DNA from: Bradyrhizobium rifense
GTDB taxonomy: Bacteria; Pseudomonadota; Alphaproteobacteria; Rhizobiales; Xanthobacteraceae
Length of the DNA: 64,000 nucleotides
Reading direction: 5' to 3'
Assembly: GCF_008123425.1 (NCBI RefSeq)
Contig: NZ_VSSS01000014.1
Coordinates: forward strand, 186,001 to 250,000
The translations under genes and the position numbers were made by a program. Numbering within the stretch: the first letter of the stretch is position 1; each line of letters opens with the position of its first letter. Under the pieces are notes generated by a model that did no database searches, was not told where the DNA came from, and worked only from the letters and a program-made list of their open reading frames with translations. Below are positions 42,942-51,739 of this stretch, piece by piece.

Positions 42942-44785
42942 CGCGGCCGCTTCTCGCACTCAGGAATCTGACGGTTGCCGCCGGCCGCGCCGGTTCAGCG
43001 AAGATCATTCTCGACAGCGTGTCGCTAAGCCTCGCGCCGCGCGATATCGTCGGGGTGGTCGGCGCGAGCGGCTCCGGAAAGACCGTGCTGTCCAAGGCCG
43101 TGGTCAACTGGCTGGAGCCGCCGCTGGCGAAGCGGTCCGGCGAGGTTCTGTTCGAAGGGCGCGATATCTATGCGATGGGCGGCGCGGACATGCGCAGCTT
43201 GCGCCAGCGGATTTCCTATGTCGGCGCCAATCCGATGGGCGCGCTCGATCCCACGCTGCCGGTCGGTGTCCAGATCGTCGAGAAGATGCGGGCGGTGGTG
43301 CCCGGCGTGTCGCGGCGCGATGCCGAGCGCCGCGTGGTCGAACTGCTCGATGCCGTTCGCATCCCGTCCGCGCGCAACCGCTTTCACGACTATCCCTCCC
43401 AATTCTCCGGCGGCATGATGCAGCGCGCGCTGATCGTTGACGCGCTGGTGACCAATCCGGCGCTGCTGGTCGCCGACAACGTCACGCAGCCGCTCGACGT
43501 CACGGTCGCCGCGCAGGTGATCCGGCTGATGAAGGAGCTGACGACGAGCTTCAACACCGCCGTCCTGTTCGTCTCGTCGTCGCTGCCGGTGGCGCGCGAA
43601 GCCTGCTCGCGGATTCTGGTGATGGATGGAGGCCGCATCGTCGAGGAGCAGTCGACCGAGGATTTGATCGACAAACCCGTCTATCCCTATACGAGAGAGC
43701 TCGTGCGGCAGACCCCTAGGATATGGGGCGAGCCGGCCGCGACGCCCCCACTGAACGACCGGCGGGAGGTGGTTCTCAGCCTGCGCGATGCGTCGCAGAT
43801 CTACAAGGTCAGGAAGAAGGCCGGTTTCGGCGGCGTCAATCTGGTTCGCGCCGTTCGCAACGTCACCTTCGACGTTCGCCGCGGCGACAGCTTTGCCATC
43901 GTCGGGGAGTCCGGTTGCGGGAAGTCCACCCTGATGCGACTTCTGTGCAGGCTCGAACTGCCGAGTTCGGGACAGATCCTCTGTTCGGACCAGGATATCG
44001 CAGCGCTCAAGGGCAAGGGTCTGCTCGCATTCCGCGGCAGGCTCCAGATGGTGCTACAGGACCCGTTCGGCTCGCTGCCGCCGCGGACCTCGATCGGAAA
44101 GATTCTCGAAGATCCGCTGCGAACGCACCGCTGGCGCGACAAGGTCAGGATTCGCGAGCGCGTCCTGAAAGTGATGGGAGAGGTCGGGCTGCCGGCCGAA
44201 CTCTACGAGGAGCTTCCGCTCGGCTTGAGCGCCGGACAGCGGCAGCGTGTCAACGTCGCCCGAGCACTCGTGCTCGAGCCGGAAATCCTCATCATGGACG
44301 AGACGCTGTCGGCGCTCGACCAGGCCGAGCAGTTCAAGCTGATCGATCTCTTCCAGAAGCTTCAGAAGGAATACGACCTCACCTACATCTTCATCTCGCA
44401 TGATCTTGCGATGGTGAGGAAGGCCTGCAATCGCGTGGCGGTGATGTATCTGGGCGAGGTCTTCGAGCTCGCCGACAATGAGCGCCTCTTCTTCGACCCG
44501 GGACATCCCTATACGAAGGCGCTCCTGAGCGCGATGCCGACGCTCGAGCAGCGTCGCTATCGGCCGGAGGAGTGCTTGCTGGAAGGGGAGCCGCCGAGCC
44601 CGCTCGACATCCCCGATGGCTGCAGCTTCAGGTCCCGCTGCCCGCAGGCCATGAACAAATGCAGCCGCGTTCAACCCAGCCTGACGGTGCGCGAACGACA
44701 GGATTTTGCCGCCTGCCACCTGATCGTGCCGCCCGCGGCTTCCGGCGACACCGGCGCGGCGCACCGTACCATGAGGAGGTCATGA
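42938..44785 (+). CDS. fused dual ABC ATPase with degenerate first domain
   Basis: This 615-residue fusion of the two ATPases is normally encoded as DppD and DppF. In domain 1 Walker A (GASGSGKT, 42-49) and signature (FSGGMMQR, 157-164) are kept. However, the Q-loop reads GANP instead of FQxP, the Walker B catalytic Glu is Asn (LLVADN181), and the switch His is Ser (FVSSSL, 214). Domain 2 is canonical: GESGCGKST, LQDP, LSAGQRQR, LIMDETLSALD, FISHDL, and an oligopeptide-type C-terminal CxF-like tail (CSFRSRCPQAMNKC). One of the two ATP sites is thus probably non-hydrolytic. Confidence 0.92.
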   Translation: MTRPLLALRNLTVAAGRAGSAKIILDSVSLSLAPRDIVGVVGASGSGKTVLSKAVVNWLEPPLAKRSGEVLFEGRDIYAMGGADMRSLRQRISYVGANPMGALDPTLPVGVQIVEKMRAVVPGVSRRDAERRVVELLDAVRIPSARNRFHDYPSQFSGGMMQRALIVDALVTNPALLVADNVTQPLDVTVAAQVIRLMKELTTSFNTAVLFVSSSLPVAREACSRILVMDGGRIVEEQSTEDLIDKPVYPYTRELVRQTPRIWGEPAATPPLNDRREVVLSLRDASQIYKVRKKAGFGGVNLVRAVRNVTFDVRRGDSFAIVGESGCGKSTLMRLLCRLELPSSGQILCSDQDIAALKGKGLLAFRGRLQMVLQDPFGSLPPRTSIGKILEDPLRTHRWRDKVRIRERVLKVMGEVGLPAELYEELPLGLSAGQRQRVNVARALVLEPEILIMDETLSALDQAEQFKLIDLFQKLQKEYDLTYIFISHDLAMVRKACNRVAVMYLGEVFELADNERLFFDPGHPYTKALLSAMPTLEQRRYRPEECLLEGEPPSPLDIPDGCSFRSRCPQAMNKCSRVQPSLTVRERQDFAACHLIVPPAASGDTGAAHRTMRRS

Positions 44786-44840
44786 ACAAGAAGAAGTGCC
44801 GCGAAGCGGCCGGAAGTGCCGAGGCAATCGGGGAACGCCC

Positions 44841-45602
44841 ATGAGCTTTACGGAGCATCGCCTGGAGTTGATCCGCGACCTTTTGCGGCAGATGCAGCGT
44901 GTCCACGTCAAGGATCTCGTCGATCAGTTCAAGGTCAGCCAGGAATCGATCCGCCGGGACCTCCGCGAGCTCGAGACGCAGGGCTTTGCCCGCCGCGTCT
45001 ATGGCGGTGCCGTGCTCGACCGCCAGGAGAGCGACCAGCCTTTTGCCGAACGCCTGCGCGTCGGCGCAAGGGAGAAGGCCCGGATCGGAGAGGCGGCAGC
45101 CGCTCTGGTCAAGGATGGCATGAAGATCTTTGTCGACGAAGGGACCACGGCGCTTGCGTGCCTGAAGCATCTCAAGACCCGCAAGGATCTCACGATCGTG
45201 AGCAATTCGCTCGCGGTGGCGGCCCAGTTCTACTATTCGGCCACGCCCAGCGTCCGCGTGCTCGGTGGGCGGTTGCGTCCCGACTATCAGGCGACCTTCG
45301 GCCCCGAGACGGCGGCGGCAATGAAGGAGCATTTCTTCGATCTCGCCATCATTGCGATCAGCGCCGTCCATGCCGAGCGCGGCTTCATGGATTACGGCGA
45401 GGACGAGGCGATCATCCGCCGCGTGGCGCGCGCGCAAGCGAAGCGCTCAGTCATCGTCGCGGACAGCTCCAAGTTCGGCCGACTCGGCTCGATCCATACG
45501 TTCGGTCTGCAAGACGTCCACGCTGTGATTACGGGGAGCACCCTGACCAAAGACTTCTCCGACCAGTTTCTCAAGTCCAACGTGGAAATCATCTATGCCT
45601 GA
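44841..45602 (+). CDS. DeoR/GlpR family transcriptional regulator
   Basis: This 253-residue repressor has an N-terminal DeoR helix-turn-helix (HVKDLVDQFKVSQESIRRDLRELE, about residues 21-44) and a sugar-phosphate-isomerase-like sensor domain with motifs VDEGTTALACLKHL, SNSLAVA, GGRLRPDYQATFGP and ADSSKFGR. DeoR proteins usually sense phosphorylated metabolites, which fits two kinases encoded downstream. The start at 44841 follows GGGGAACG. It overlaps the next gene by 8 bases. Confidence 0.92.
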   Translation: MSFTEHRLELIRDLLRQMQRVHVKDLVDQFKVSQESIRRDLRELETQGFARRVYGGAVLDRQESDQPFAERLRVGAREKARIGEAAAALVKDGMKIFVDEGTTALACLKHLKTRKDLTIVSNSLAVAAQFYYSATPSVRVLGGRLRPDYQATFGPETAAAMKEHFFDLAIIAISAVHAERGFMDYGEDEAIIRRVARAQAKRSVIVADSSKFGRLGSIHTFGLQDVHAVITGSTLTKDFSDQFLKSNVEIIYA

Positions 45603-46875
45603 CATCGTTCCCGAGCGCGCTACCATCAATCCATCGCGTCTCCAGGCGATGATAGACGAATTGTCGGTGTTCGGCGGTGGGCCCGACGGATCCATGACGC
45701 GTCTCTCTCTCTCGCTCGAGGACGGAGCGGCGCGCGATTGGCTTGGCCGCTGGTTCGCCCGGAACGGTTTCACCGAGGCCGTCGACGCCATCGGCAATCA
45801 GTTCGGGAGCCTGTCGTTGGCCGGCGCCAACGCGCCGGTCGTCATGGTGGGGTCGCATATCGATAGCCAGCCCAATGGCGGCCGCTTCGACGGCGCGCTC
45901 GGCGTCGTCTCGGCCTGCGAAGCGGTGCTTGCCGTGTCGGAAAGGCTGAAGGCGGAAAAGAAGCTGCCGGTCTGCAATTTCCAGGTGGTGAACTGGACCA
46001 ACGAGGAGGGCGCGCGCTTTCAGCCCAGCCTGCTGGGAAGCAGCGTGTTTGCCGGTGCTCTCGAGCGCGAATGGGCGCTCGACCGCAAGGATGGCGATGG
46101 GGTGACGGTGCGCCAGTCGCTCGCGCAGATCGGCTATGCCGGCAAGGATACCGTGGCGATCCCGAGTGCGTTGATCGAACTTCACATCGAGGGCGACAAG
46201 GCGCTGTTCGAGGCCAATGAAAAATTCGGAATCTTCACCCGGTTCTGGGGCGCGACCAAGTATCGGCTCGCCTTTCTCGGCCGGCAGGCCCATACGGGGG
46301 CAACGCCGATGGCGCAGCGCAAGGACGCACTGCTCGGTGCGGCCTACCTTATTGCTGATCTGAAGCAGATCGCAGGCGAGCACGGCCTTGACCTCCACAC
46401 ATCCGTTGGCCGGCTGGAGGTGTTTCCGAACTCGCCCAACACGGTCCCGTCCGAAGCCGTGCTCTTCATCGAGTTGCGTTCGGGGTCGCCGGAGGTCCTC
46501 GCCGAGGCCCAACGGAAGATGAAGCTTCGGATGGAGGCGGCGGCGGAGAAAGCCGGGGTGACATTCGAGGTGAGGGCGGTTGATCGTCGCAAGGCCGGCC
46601 AGTTTGCGAAAGGGCTGATCTCGCTTGCGGAGCGAACTGCCGCAAGTTTCGGCGAAACGGCGCGCCATCTCGATACGATCGGCGGGCACGATGCTGTGGC
46701 GATGTCCAGCGTTTGTCCCTCGGTCGTTCTCGCGGTCCGCTCACGCGACGGCGTCATTCATCATCCGACCGAGTTCACGAGCGCGGCAGACCAGGCCTTC
46801 GGGACGCAGGTCCTTGCCGACATGCTTTACACGCTTGCCAGCGAGGGACTGCCAGCGAACGAGGCCGCGGCATGA
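45595..46875 (+). CDS. M20 family Zn-dependent amidohydrolase (carbamoylase-like)
   Basis: This 426-residue hydrolase resembles N-carbamoyl-L-amino acid hydrolase and allantoate amidohydrolase. Zinc ligands and catalytic residues are visible as H88 and D99 (GSHIDSQPNGGRFDG), E137/E138 (WTNEEGARF), a histidine in IELHIEGD near 194 and a C-terminal HH in GVIHHPTEFTS. The family-typical Q in the LHIEQG motif is replaced by a GDKALF continuation. It probably cleaves an N-carbamoyl or N-acyl group from the imported compound, releasing an amino alcohol or acid. Confidence 0.88.
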   Translation: MPDIVPERATINPSRLQAMIDELSVFGGGPDGSMTRLSLSLEDGAARDWLGRWFARNGFTEAVDAIGNQFGSLSLAGANAPVVMVGSHIDSQPNGGRFDGALGVVSACEAVLAVSERLKAEKKLPVCNFQVVNWTNEEGARFQPSLLGSSVFAGALEREWALDRKDGDGVTVRQSLAQIGYAGKDTVAIPSALIELHIEGDKALFEANEKFGIFTRFWGATKYRLAFLGRQAHTGATPMAQRKDALLGAAYLIADLKQIAGEHGLDLHTSVGRLEVFPNSPNTVPSEAVLFIELRSGSPEVLAEAQRKMKLRMEAAAEKAGVTFEVRAVDRRKAGQFAKGLISLAERTAASFGETARHLDTIGGHDAVAMSSVCPSVVLAVRSRDGVIHHPTEFTSAADQAFGTQVLADMLYTLASEGLPANEAAA

Positions 46876-47837
46876 AGACGCTCGGTCATCCGGATACGGT
46901 CATGGAGATGCGCGCTGAACGCGCAATCAGGAACCTGCTGGTCACCGACGCGGCCACGGCTGCCTACGCGGCATCTGCTTTCCCGGTGGCTTCACCATCC
47001 TACCACGCAGTCGAGGCAACGACATTCAATGTGGCGCCCGACGGTATTAACGCTAGTCTGTTTCTGCGGCTGGCGAACGACGAAGTCGCCGAACTCGTCG
47101 ACGACGAAATAGCCTTTGTGGCGGCGCGACGTCTTTTTGGCCTGGCGCTGTCGCCCACGCCGATCGCGCGCGCGCCGGCGGAGAGGGCCGTGCTGTTCGC
47201 GCGCCTCCGCGACGGCTGGCGTACGGCGAAGATCGACGACCTGATGCAGGAAGGCGCCGTGGCGCGGCTCGTTGACATGCAGAAGTTGATTGCCGCTGGC
47301 GAACCGTTGGGGCGTCCCTGGTCGGTTTTCGACGGAATCGATCGGCTCTGGCCGCTGGTCTCGACGTCAAGCGCCGTGCTTCCCGGCGACGTGAACTGGA
47401 TGCTGGCCTGGATGACGCCCATCCGGGCGGCGATCTCTGCGGCCGGTGTCGACCCGAGACCCGCGCACGGCGACCCGCACTCCTCCAACGTGATGCTGGG
47501 TCCGGACGACGCCATGATGCTGGTCGACTTCGACATGGCTGGCGACATCGACCCTTACTATCAACTGGGAGTTCAGATGAACGAGCTCTATCAATTCGAG
47601 AGCCAGATGAAGCCGCTTCTGGAAATGCACGATGGCCAGTTCAGCGAGAAGGCCTTTAGCCGATGCCGGCTCTATGCAGCCGCCGACGATCTCTACTGGG
47701 CGCTTCGCAGCCTGTTGCAGGATGTCCGTTCGCCCGTGCAGGGCGTGGAGTTCCTGAAGTACGCGGCATGGCGCTTCCTGCGCTGCCGGATGCTGCTCGG
47801 ACATCCCGGCTTTGAAGAGCGGGTACGATCTCTCTAG
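46872..47837 (+). CDS. aminoglycoside phosphotransferase-fold kinase 1
   Basis: This 321-residue APH/choline-kinase-fold protein has a catalytic loop HGDPHSSNVML near 197-207 and a metal-binding VDFDMAGDIDPYYQLG near 217-232. The N-terminal lobe is poorly conserved and a nucleotide-loop lysine is not obvious. The start overlaps the M20 hydrolase stop (ATGA). It may phosphorylate an alcohol group on a metabolite such as ethanolamine or a related amino alcohol. A role as an antibiotic-resistance gene is unlikely in this context. Confidence 0.82.
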   Translation: MKTLGHPDTVMEMRAERAIRNLLVTDAATAAYAASAFPVASPSYHAVEATTFNVAPDGINASLFLRLANDEVAELVDDEIAFVAARRLFGLALSPTPIARAPAERAVLFARLRDGWRTAKIDDLMQEGAVARLVDMQKLIAAGEPLGRPWSVFDGIDRLWPLVSTSSAVLPGDVNWMLAWMTPIRAAISAAGVDPRPAHGDPHSSNVMLGPDDAMMLVDFDMAGDIDPYYQLGVQMNELYQFESQMKPLLEMHDGQFSEKAFSRCRLYAAADDLYWALRSLLQDVRSPVQGVEFLKYAAWRFLRCRMLLGHPGFEERVRSL

Positions 47838-47855
47838 CGAAAGTGGGACAAGGTG

Positions 47856-48791
47856 ATGATGGAGGTAGGGGCGGGCCGGTCTGACGCCGAACGGGCGCTG
47901 GAGGCGGCCATCGTGCAGGTGGATGCCTGGAAGGGGTCTCGCCTGACGTACAGGCCGGTGTCTGGGGGCATCAGCAACACCAATTTTCGTGTCGCGGTCG
48001 AAGGCGACCCGGTCGGATATTTCGTCAAGATACCCGGCCGTGGCACCGAGATGTTCATCGATCGCCGCGCAGCGCGGGCCGCAAGCAAGCAAGCGGAGAC
48101 CATGGCGGTCGGGCCCCGGACCTTCGATTACCTGGATCACCTGGACATCGAGGTGGCCGAGTTCCTCGATGACCGACGGGCGTCGACCCATCGCGATTGC
48201 GTCGACCCGCGGTTTCGCGCCAACGTCGTCAGGATGTATCGCCGTTTTCACGAAGGCCAACCGCTCCCGCTGACCAAGACCGTGTTCGACATGATCGACG
48301 AGCATTACGAGCAGGTGCGACAGCTTGGCGGCTACTGGCCGGAAGATCATGCGTGGCTCCATCGTCAGTACAGGCAGGCGCGCGCGGCGCTCGAAGCGGC
48401 CGGCCTCGATCTTGTGCCCTGCTTTAACGATCCGATGCCGGGGAATTTCCTCGTCGGGGAGGACAGGTCGATCAAGCTGATCGACTTCGAATATGCGTCC
48501 AACAACGAGCGGCTCTACGATCTCGCGATCTGGAGCGGGGAGCACTTCTTCTCCGAGGATATCGAACAGGAGATCATCGAGGAGTATTTCGGCTCCTGCA
48601 ACAAGGAGTGGCACGCGCGCTTCATCGTTCACAAGGCGCTCGCCGATATCAAGTGGAGCACCTGGGCGATGGTGCAGAACCGCATCTCGACGCTGGACTT
48701 CGACTTCTACAAGTACGGCATATGGAAACACATGCGGGCCCGCTCGATCATCCAGGACCCGCGATGGCCGCTGTTCCTGAAGGCGCTGTGA
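47856..48791 (+). CDS. choline kinase-like phosphotransferase 2
   Basis: This 311-residue APH-fold kinase is closer to choline/ethanolamine kinases and LicA: N-lobe SGGISNTNFRV with VGYFVKIPGRGTEMFIDR, catalytic loop CFNDPMPGNFLV (near 189-200) and DFEYASNNERLYDLAIWS (near 210-227). Translation may start at 47856 or 47859. It is clearly different from the kinase before it, so the operon carries two non-redundant kinases. Phosphorylation of choline- or ethanolamine-like alcohols is an inference. Confidence 0.85.
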   Translation: MMEVGAGRSDAERALEAAIVQVDAWKGSRLTYRPVSGGISNTNFRVAVEGDPVGYFVKIPGRGTEMFIDRRAARAASKQAETMAVGPRTFDYLDHLDIEVAEFLDDRRASTHRDCVDPRFRANVVRMYRRFHEGQPLPLTKTVFDMIDEHYEQVRQLGGYWPEDHAWLHRQYRQARAALEAAGLDLVPCFNDPMPGNFLVGEDRSIKLIDFEYASNNERLYDLAIWSGEHFFSEDIEQEIIEEYFGSCNKEWHARFIVHKALADIKWSTWAMVQNRISTLDFDFYKYGIWKHMRARSIIQDPRWPLFLKAL

Positions 48792-49582
48792 TGGCACACC
48801 CAGCCGTCGCGGCAGACGATGCCGACGTCTACCTGTCCTTTGCTGCCGAACTTGCTGATCTGGTCAGGCCCATAGTGCTGTCCTACTTCCGGACTCCGCT
48901 GGAGGTTGTTTCCAAATCCGATGACAGCCCAGTGACGATTGCCGACCGCACCGTCGAGCTTCGTCTCAGGGAGAGGATCGAGCAGCGCTTTCCGGAACAT
49001 GGAATCATCGGTGAGGAGATCGGCGGCAAGCCAGGCGGCGCCTTCACCTGGATCGTCGATCCGATTGACGGCACCAAGAGCTTCATCACCGGCTTTCCCC
49101 TGTTCGGTACGCTGATTGCGTTGACTTATCAGGAGCAGCCGTTCTGCGGCTTGATCGACGTCCCCTTCACGGGGGAGCGGTGGACAGGAAAGCCGGGGCA
49201 GGCTCTGTTCGGCACCGGATCGGCACGGACCAGTGCGTGCGAGCGCATCGCGGATGCGCGCTTCTACACGACGTCGCCCGACATGTTCGCCAATCGGAGC
49301 GATACCGAGGCGTTCGAACGGATTTCGCGCGCCGCGAGATTGCGCCGCTTCGGCGGGGATTGTTACATTTATGGCTTGCTCGCGTCAGGGCACTGCGACA
49401 TCGTTCTCGAAACCGGCCTTCAGCCGCACGACTACATGGCGCTGATTCCGATAGTGCAGGGCGCCGGCGGCTGCATCACGGACTGGGCGGGACGTCCGCT
49501 AACAATTCGGTCGGTAGGGCGTGTGTTGGCGTCTGCCACGCCAAGGCTTCATGCGGACGCGCTCGCTCTGATCCACGGGTAG
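48791..49582 (+). CDS. inositol monophosphatase family phosphatase
   Basis: This 263-residue Mg-dependent phosphatase of the IMPase/HisN type has E75/E76 (GEEIGG), D90 and D93 (WIVDPIDGTKSF) and a late aspartate in LQPHDYMALIPIVQGAGG. The last motif reads HDYMA instead of the common WDxAA, so the substrate pocket may differ. The start overlaps the previous stop. Two kinases and a phosphatase next to each other suggest phosphorylated intermediates, for example salvage of a phospho-amino-alcohol. Confidence 0.88.
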   Translation: MAHPAVAADDADVYLSFAAELADLVRPIVLSYFRTPLEVVSKSDDSPVTIADRTVELRLRERIEQRFPEHGIIGEEIGGKPGGAFTWIVDPIDGTKSFITGFPLFGTLIALTYQEQPFCGLIDVPFTGERWTGKPGQALFGTGSARTSACERIADARFYTTSPDMFANRSDTEAFERISRAARLRRFGGDCYIYGLLASGHCDIVLETGLQPHDYMALIPIVQGAGGCITDWAGRPLTIRSVGRVLASATPRLHADALALIHG

Positions 49583-49587
49583 GGATC

Positions 49588-50979
49588 ATGCGGTACAAGA
49601 CAACCATCGACGGGACGGTCTATGGCTTTGCCGACCTCAAGGATCTCCTGGCCAAGGCGACACCGGAGCGGTCGGGCGATCAGCTTGCCGGCGTTGCCGC
49701 GGAAGGACCGGTCGAGCGGCTTGCTGCGCAGATGGCGCTCGCGGATCTGCCGCTCAAGGCCTTCCTCGCCGAGGCGTTGATCCCGGTCGAAACTGATGAG
49801 GTCTCGCGCCTCATCATGGAACGTCATGATAAGGCTGCCTTCGCCCCCATCTCATCGCTGACTGTCGGGGAGTTCCGCGAATGGCTGCTTAGGGCGGAGA
49901 CGGCGCAGCGCCAGCTTGAGGCGGTCACGTTCGGCTTGACGCCCGAGATGGTGGCCGCGGTCTCGAAGATCATGCGGCTGCAAGACCTTATTTCGGTGGC
50001 GTCCAAGCGGGAGGTGGTCACGCGATTCCGATCGACGATCGGCCTCAAGGGACGGCTTTCGACACGCAACCAGCCAAACCATCCGACTGACGACTCCCAC
50101 GGCATCGCGGCGTCGGCGATCGACGGCCTTCTCATGGGATCGGGTGACGCCGTGATCGGCGTCAATCCCGCGACCGATACCGCGGATGATTATATCCGCA
50201 TCGTTTCGCTGCTGGACGAGTTGCGCGCGCGCCTCTCCATTCCAACGCAAACCTGTTGCCTCGGTCATGTGACGACGGCGATGAAGGCGATTGCAGCGAA
50301 GGCGCCGGTCGATCTCGTGTTCCAGTCGATCGCGGGATCGCAGAAGGCGAATGAGGGTTTCGGCGTCAGTCTATCGCTGCTCAAGGAGGCTCATGAGGCC
50401 GTACGCAGTCTCGGGCGCGGCGCCATCGACGCCAGCCTGATGTATTTCGAGACCGGGCAGGGGGCAGCACTCTCGGCCGACGCGAATTTCGGCGTCGATC
50501 AGCAGACGATGGAAGCCCGCGCTTACGCGGTGGCGCGCGAGTTCAGCCCTCTGCTCGTCAATACCGTCGTCGGCTTCATCGGTCCGGAATATCTGTTCAA
50601 CGGCAAGCAGATCATCCGCGCGGGCCTTGAGGATCATTTCTGCGGCAAGCTGCTCGGCTTACCCATGGGCGTGGACGTCTGCTACACCAACCACGCGGAT
50701 GCCGACCAGGAGGACATGGACGCCCTGCTGACGTTGCTCTGCGCAGCTAACGTCAACTTCGTAATCACCGTGCCCGGCGCCGACGACGTGATGCTGAACT
50801 ACCAGTCGCTCGCCCATCATGACGCGGTGTATTGTCGCGAGACTTTGAAACGGCCACCGGCACCGGAGTTTGAACGATGGCTCCTGGATATCGGGTTGAT
50901 CGACGGGGCCGGTCGTTTGCTGGAGGCGCCGCCGAAGCTTGCGGGCTATCTCGCGGATGCCCGGCTGCTCGGAGCCTGA
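49588..50979 (+). CDS. eutB: ethanolamine ammonia-lyase large subunit
   Basis: This 463-residue EutB has the TIM-barrel regions QDLISVASKREVVTRFRSTIGLKGRLSTRNQPNHPTDD and NPATDTADDYIRIVSLLDELR and the C-terminal NFVITVPGADDVMLNYQSLAHHD, close to the enterobacterial pattern and length. With EutC and adenosylcobalamin it converts ethanolamine to acetaldehyde and ammonia. The ATG at 49588 follows AGGGATC. No EutA reactivase, microcompartment genes or acetaldehyde dehydrogenase are encoded nearby, so those must lie elsewhere. Confidence 0.96.
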   Translation: MRYKTTIDGTVYGFADLKDLLAKATPERSGDQLAGVAAEGPVERLAAQMALADLPLKAFLAEALIPVETDEVSRLIMERHDKAAFAPISSLTVGEFREWLLRAETAQRQLEAVTFGLTPEMVAAVSKIMRLQDLISVASKREVVTRFRSTIGLKGRLSTRNQPNHPTDDSHGIAASAIDGLLMGSGDAVIGVNPATDTADDYIRIVSLLDELRARLSIPTQTCCLGHVTTAMKAIAAKAPVDLVFQSIAGSQKANEGFGVSLSLLKEAHEAVRSLGRGAIDASLMYFETGQGAALSADANFGVDQQTMEARAYAVAREFSPLLVNTVVGFIGPEYLFNGKQIIRAGLEDHFCGKLLGLPMGVDVCYTNHADADQEDMDALLTLLCAANVNFVITVPGADDVMLNYQSLAHHDAVYCRETLKRPPAPEFERWLLDIGLIDGAGRLLEAPPKLAGYLADARLLGA

Positions 50980-50980
50980 G

Positions 50981-51739
50981 ATGGCGGATGAACTCGATCG
51001 AAAGTCAGCGGTATCAATCGATCTCCGGGAGATGACCCAGGCAAGGGTGCTCCTTGGTCGGTTCGGCGCAGGGCTACCGACGCGGGCGGCGCAGTCGTTC
51101 CTGCTCGATCATGCGCGCGCCCGGCAGGCGGTCTGGTCCGAGGTCGACTGGGCGTCGGTTCGAGCCGGATTGGTCGATCTCAAGCTGGGAATCGTCGAGG
51201 TCGAAAGTCAGGCGGGGGACCGTGCAACCTACATCCGTCGTCCCGATCTGGGTCGAAAGCTCTCGTGGCAGGCGACAGAGCGCCTCGCCGACATCCGCTC
51301 GGACTATGACGTCCTGATCGTCGTTGCTGATGGATTGTCTGCCAGCGCGATCGATACAAACGCCGTGTCGCTGGCGCGGGCCATCGTCGCGCACCTTTAT
51401 GCGCGGCAACTTTCCATCGCTCCGCTGGTTCTGGCATCGCAGGCGCGCGTCGCGCTGGGCGATCCCATCGCGGAGATCGCGGGTACACGGATCTCGATCG
51501 TGATCATTGGGGAACGGCCCGGCCTTTCGGCCGCCGACAGCGTCGGGGTCTATGTGACCTGCTCGCCGTGTCCGGGCACGCCCGATTCAAGAAGGAATTG
51601 CATATCCAACATCCGCAACGGAGGGCTCACCGTCGGTAGCGCGGCGATTGGAGTTGCGTCGTTGGTCGTGGATATGCTGAAAACAGGCATCAGTGGAGTT
51701 GGATTGAAGGATGCCTCGATGGGATTGCCGCGCGACTGA
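50981..51739 (+). CDS. eutC: ethanolamine ammonia-lyase small subunit
   Basis: This 252-residue EutC has the LTQARVLLGRFGAGLPTRAAQSFLLDHARARQAVW-type start (TQARV at about 19), SDYDVLIVVADGLSA in the middle, and ERPGLSAADSVGVYVTCSPCPGTPDSRRNCISNIR near the C-terminus. It completes the B12-binding site with EutB. It begins one base after the EutB stop and is the last gene before repeat copy C. Confidence 0.95.
   Translation: MADELDRKSAVSIDLREMTQARVLLGRFGAGLPTRAAQSFLLDHARARQAVWSEVDWASVRAGLVDLKLGIVEVESQAGDRATYIRRPDLGRKLSWQATERLADIRSDYDVLIVVADGLSASAIDTNAVSLARAIVAHLYARQLSIAPLVLASQARVALGDPIAEIAGTRISIVIIGERPGLSAADSVGVYVTCSPCPGTPDSRRNCISNIRNGGLTVGSAAIGVASLVVDMLKTGISGVGLKDASMGLPRD

Noticed and set aside
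44786..44840. cobalamin riboswitch or other leader upstream of the regulator and eutBC
   Set aside because: The gaps in module 3 are too short and show no B12-box-like sequence.
47367..48797. 476-codon open frame on the minus strand
   Set aside because: It is antisense to the two kinase genes, which have conserved catalytic loops. The minus frame has no motif or start signal.
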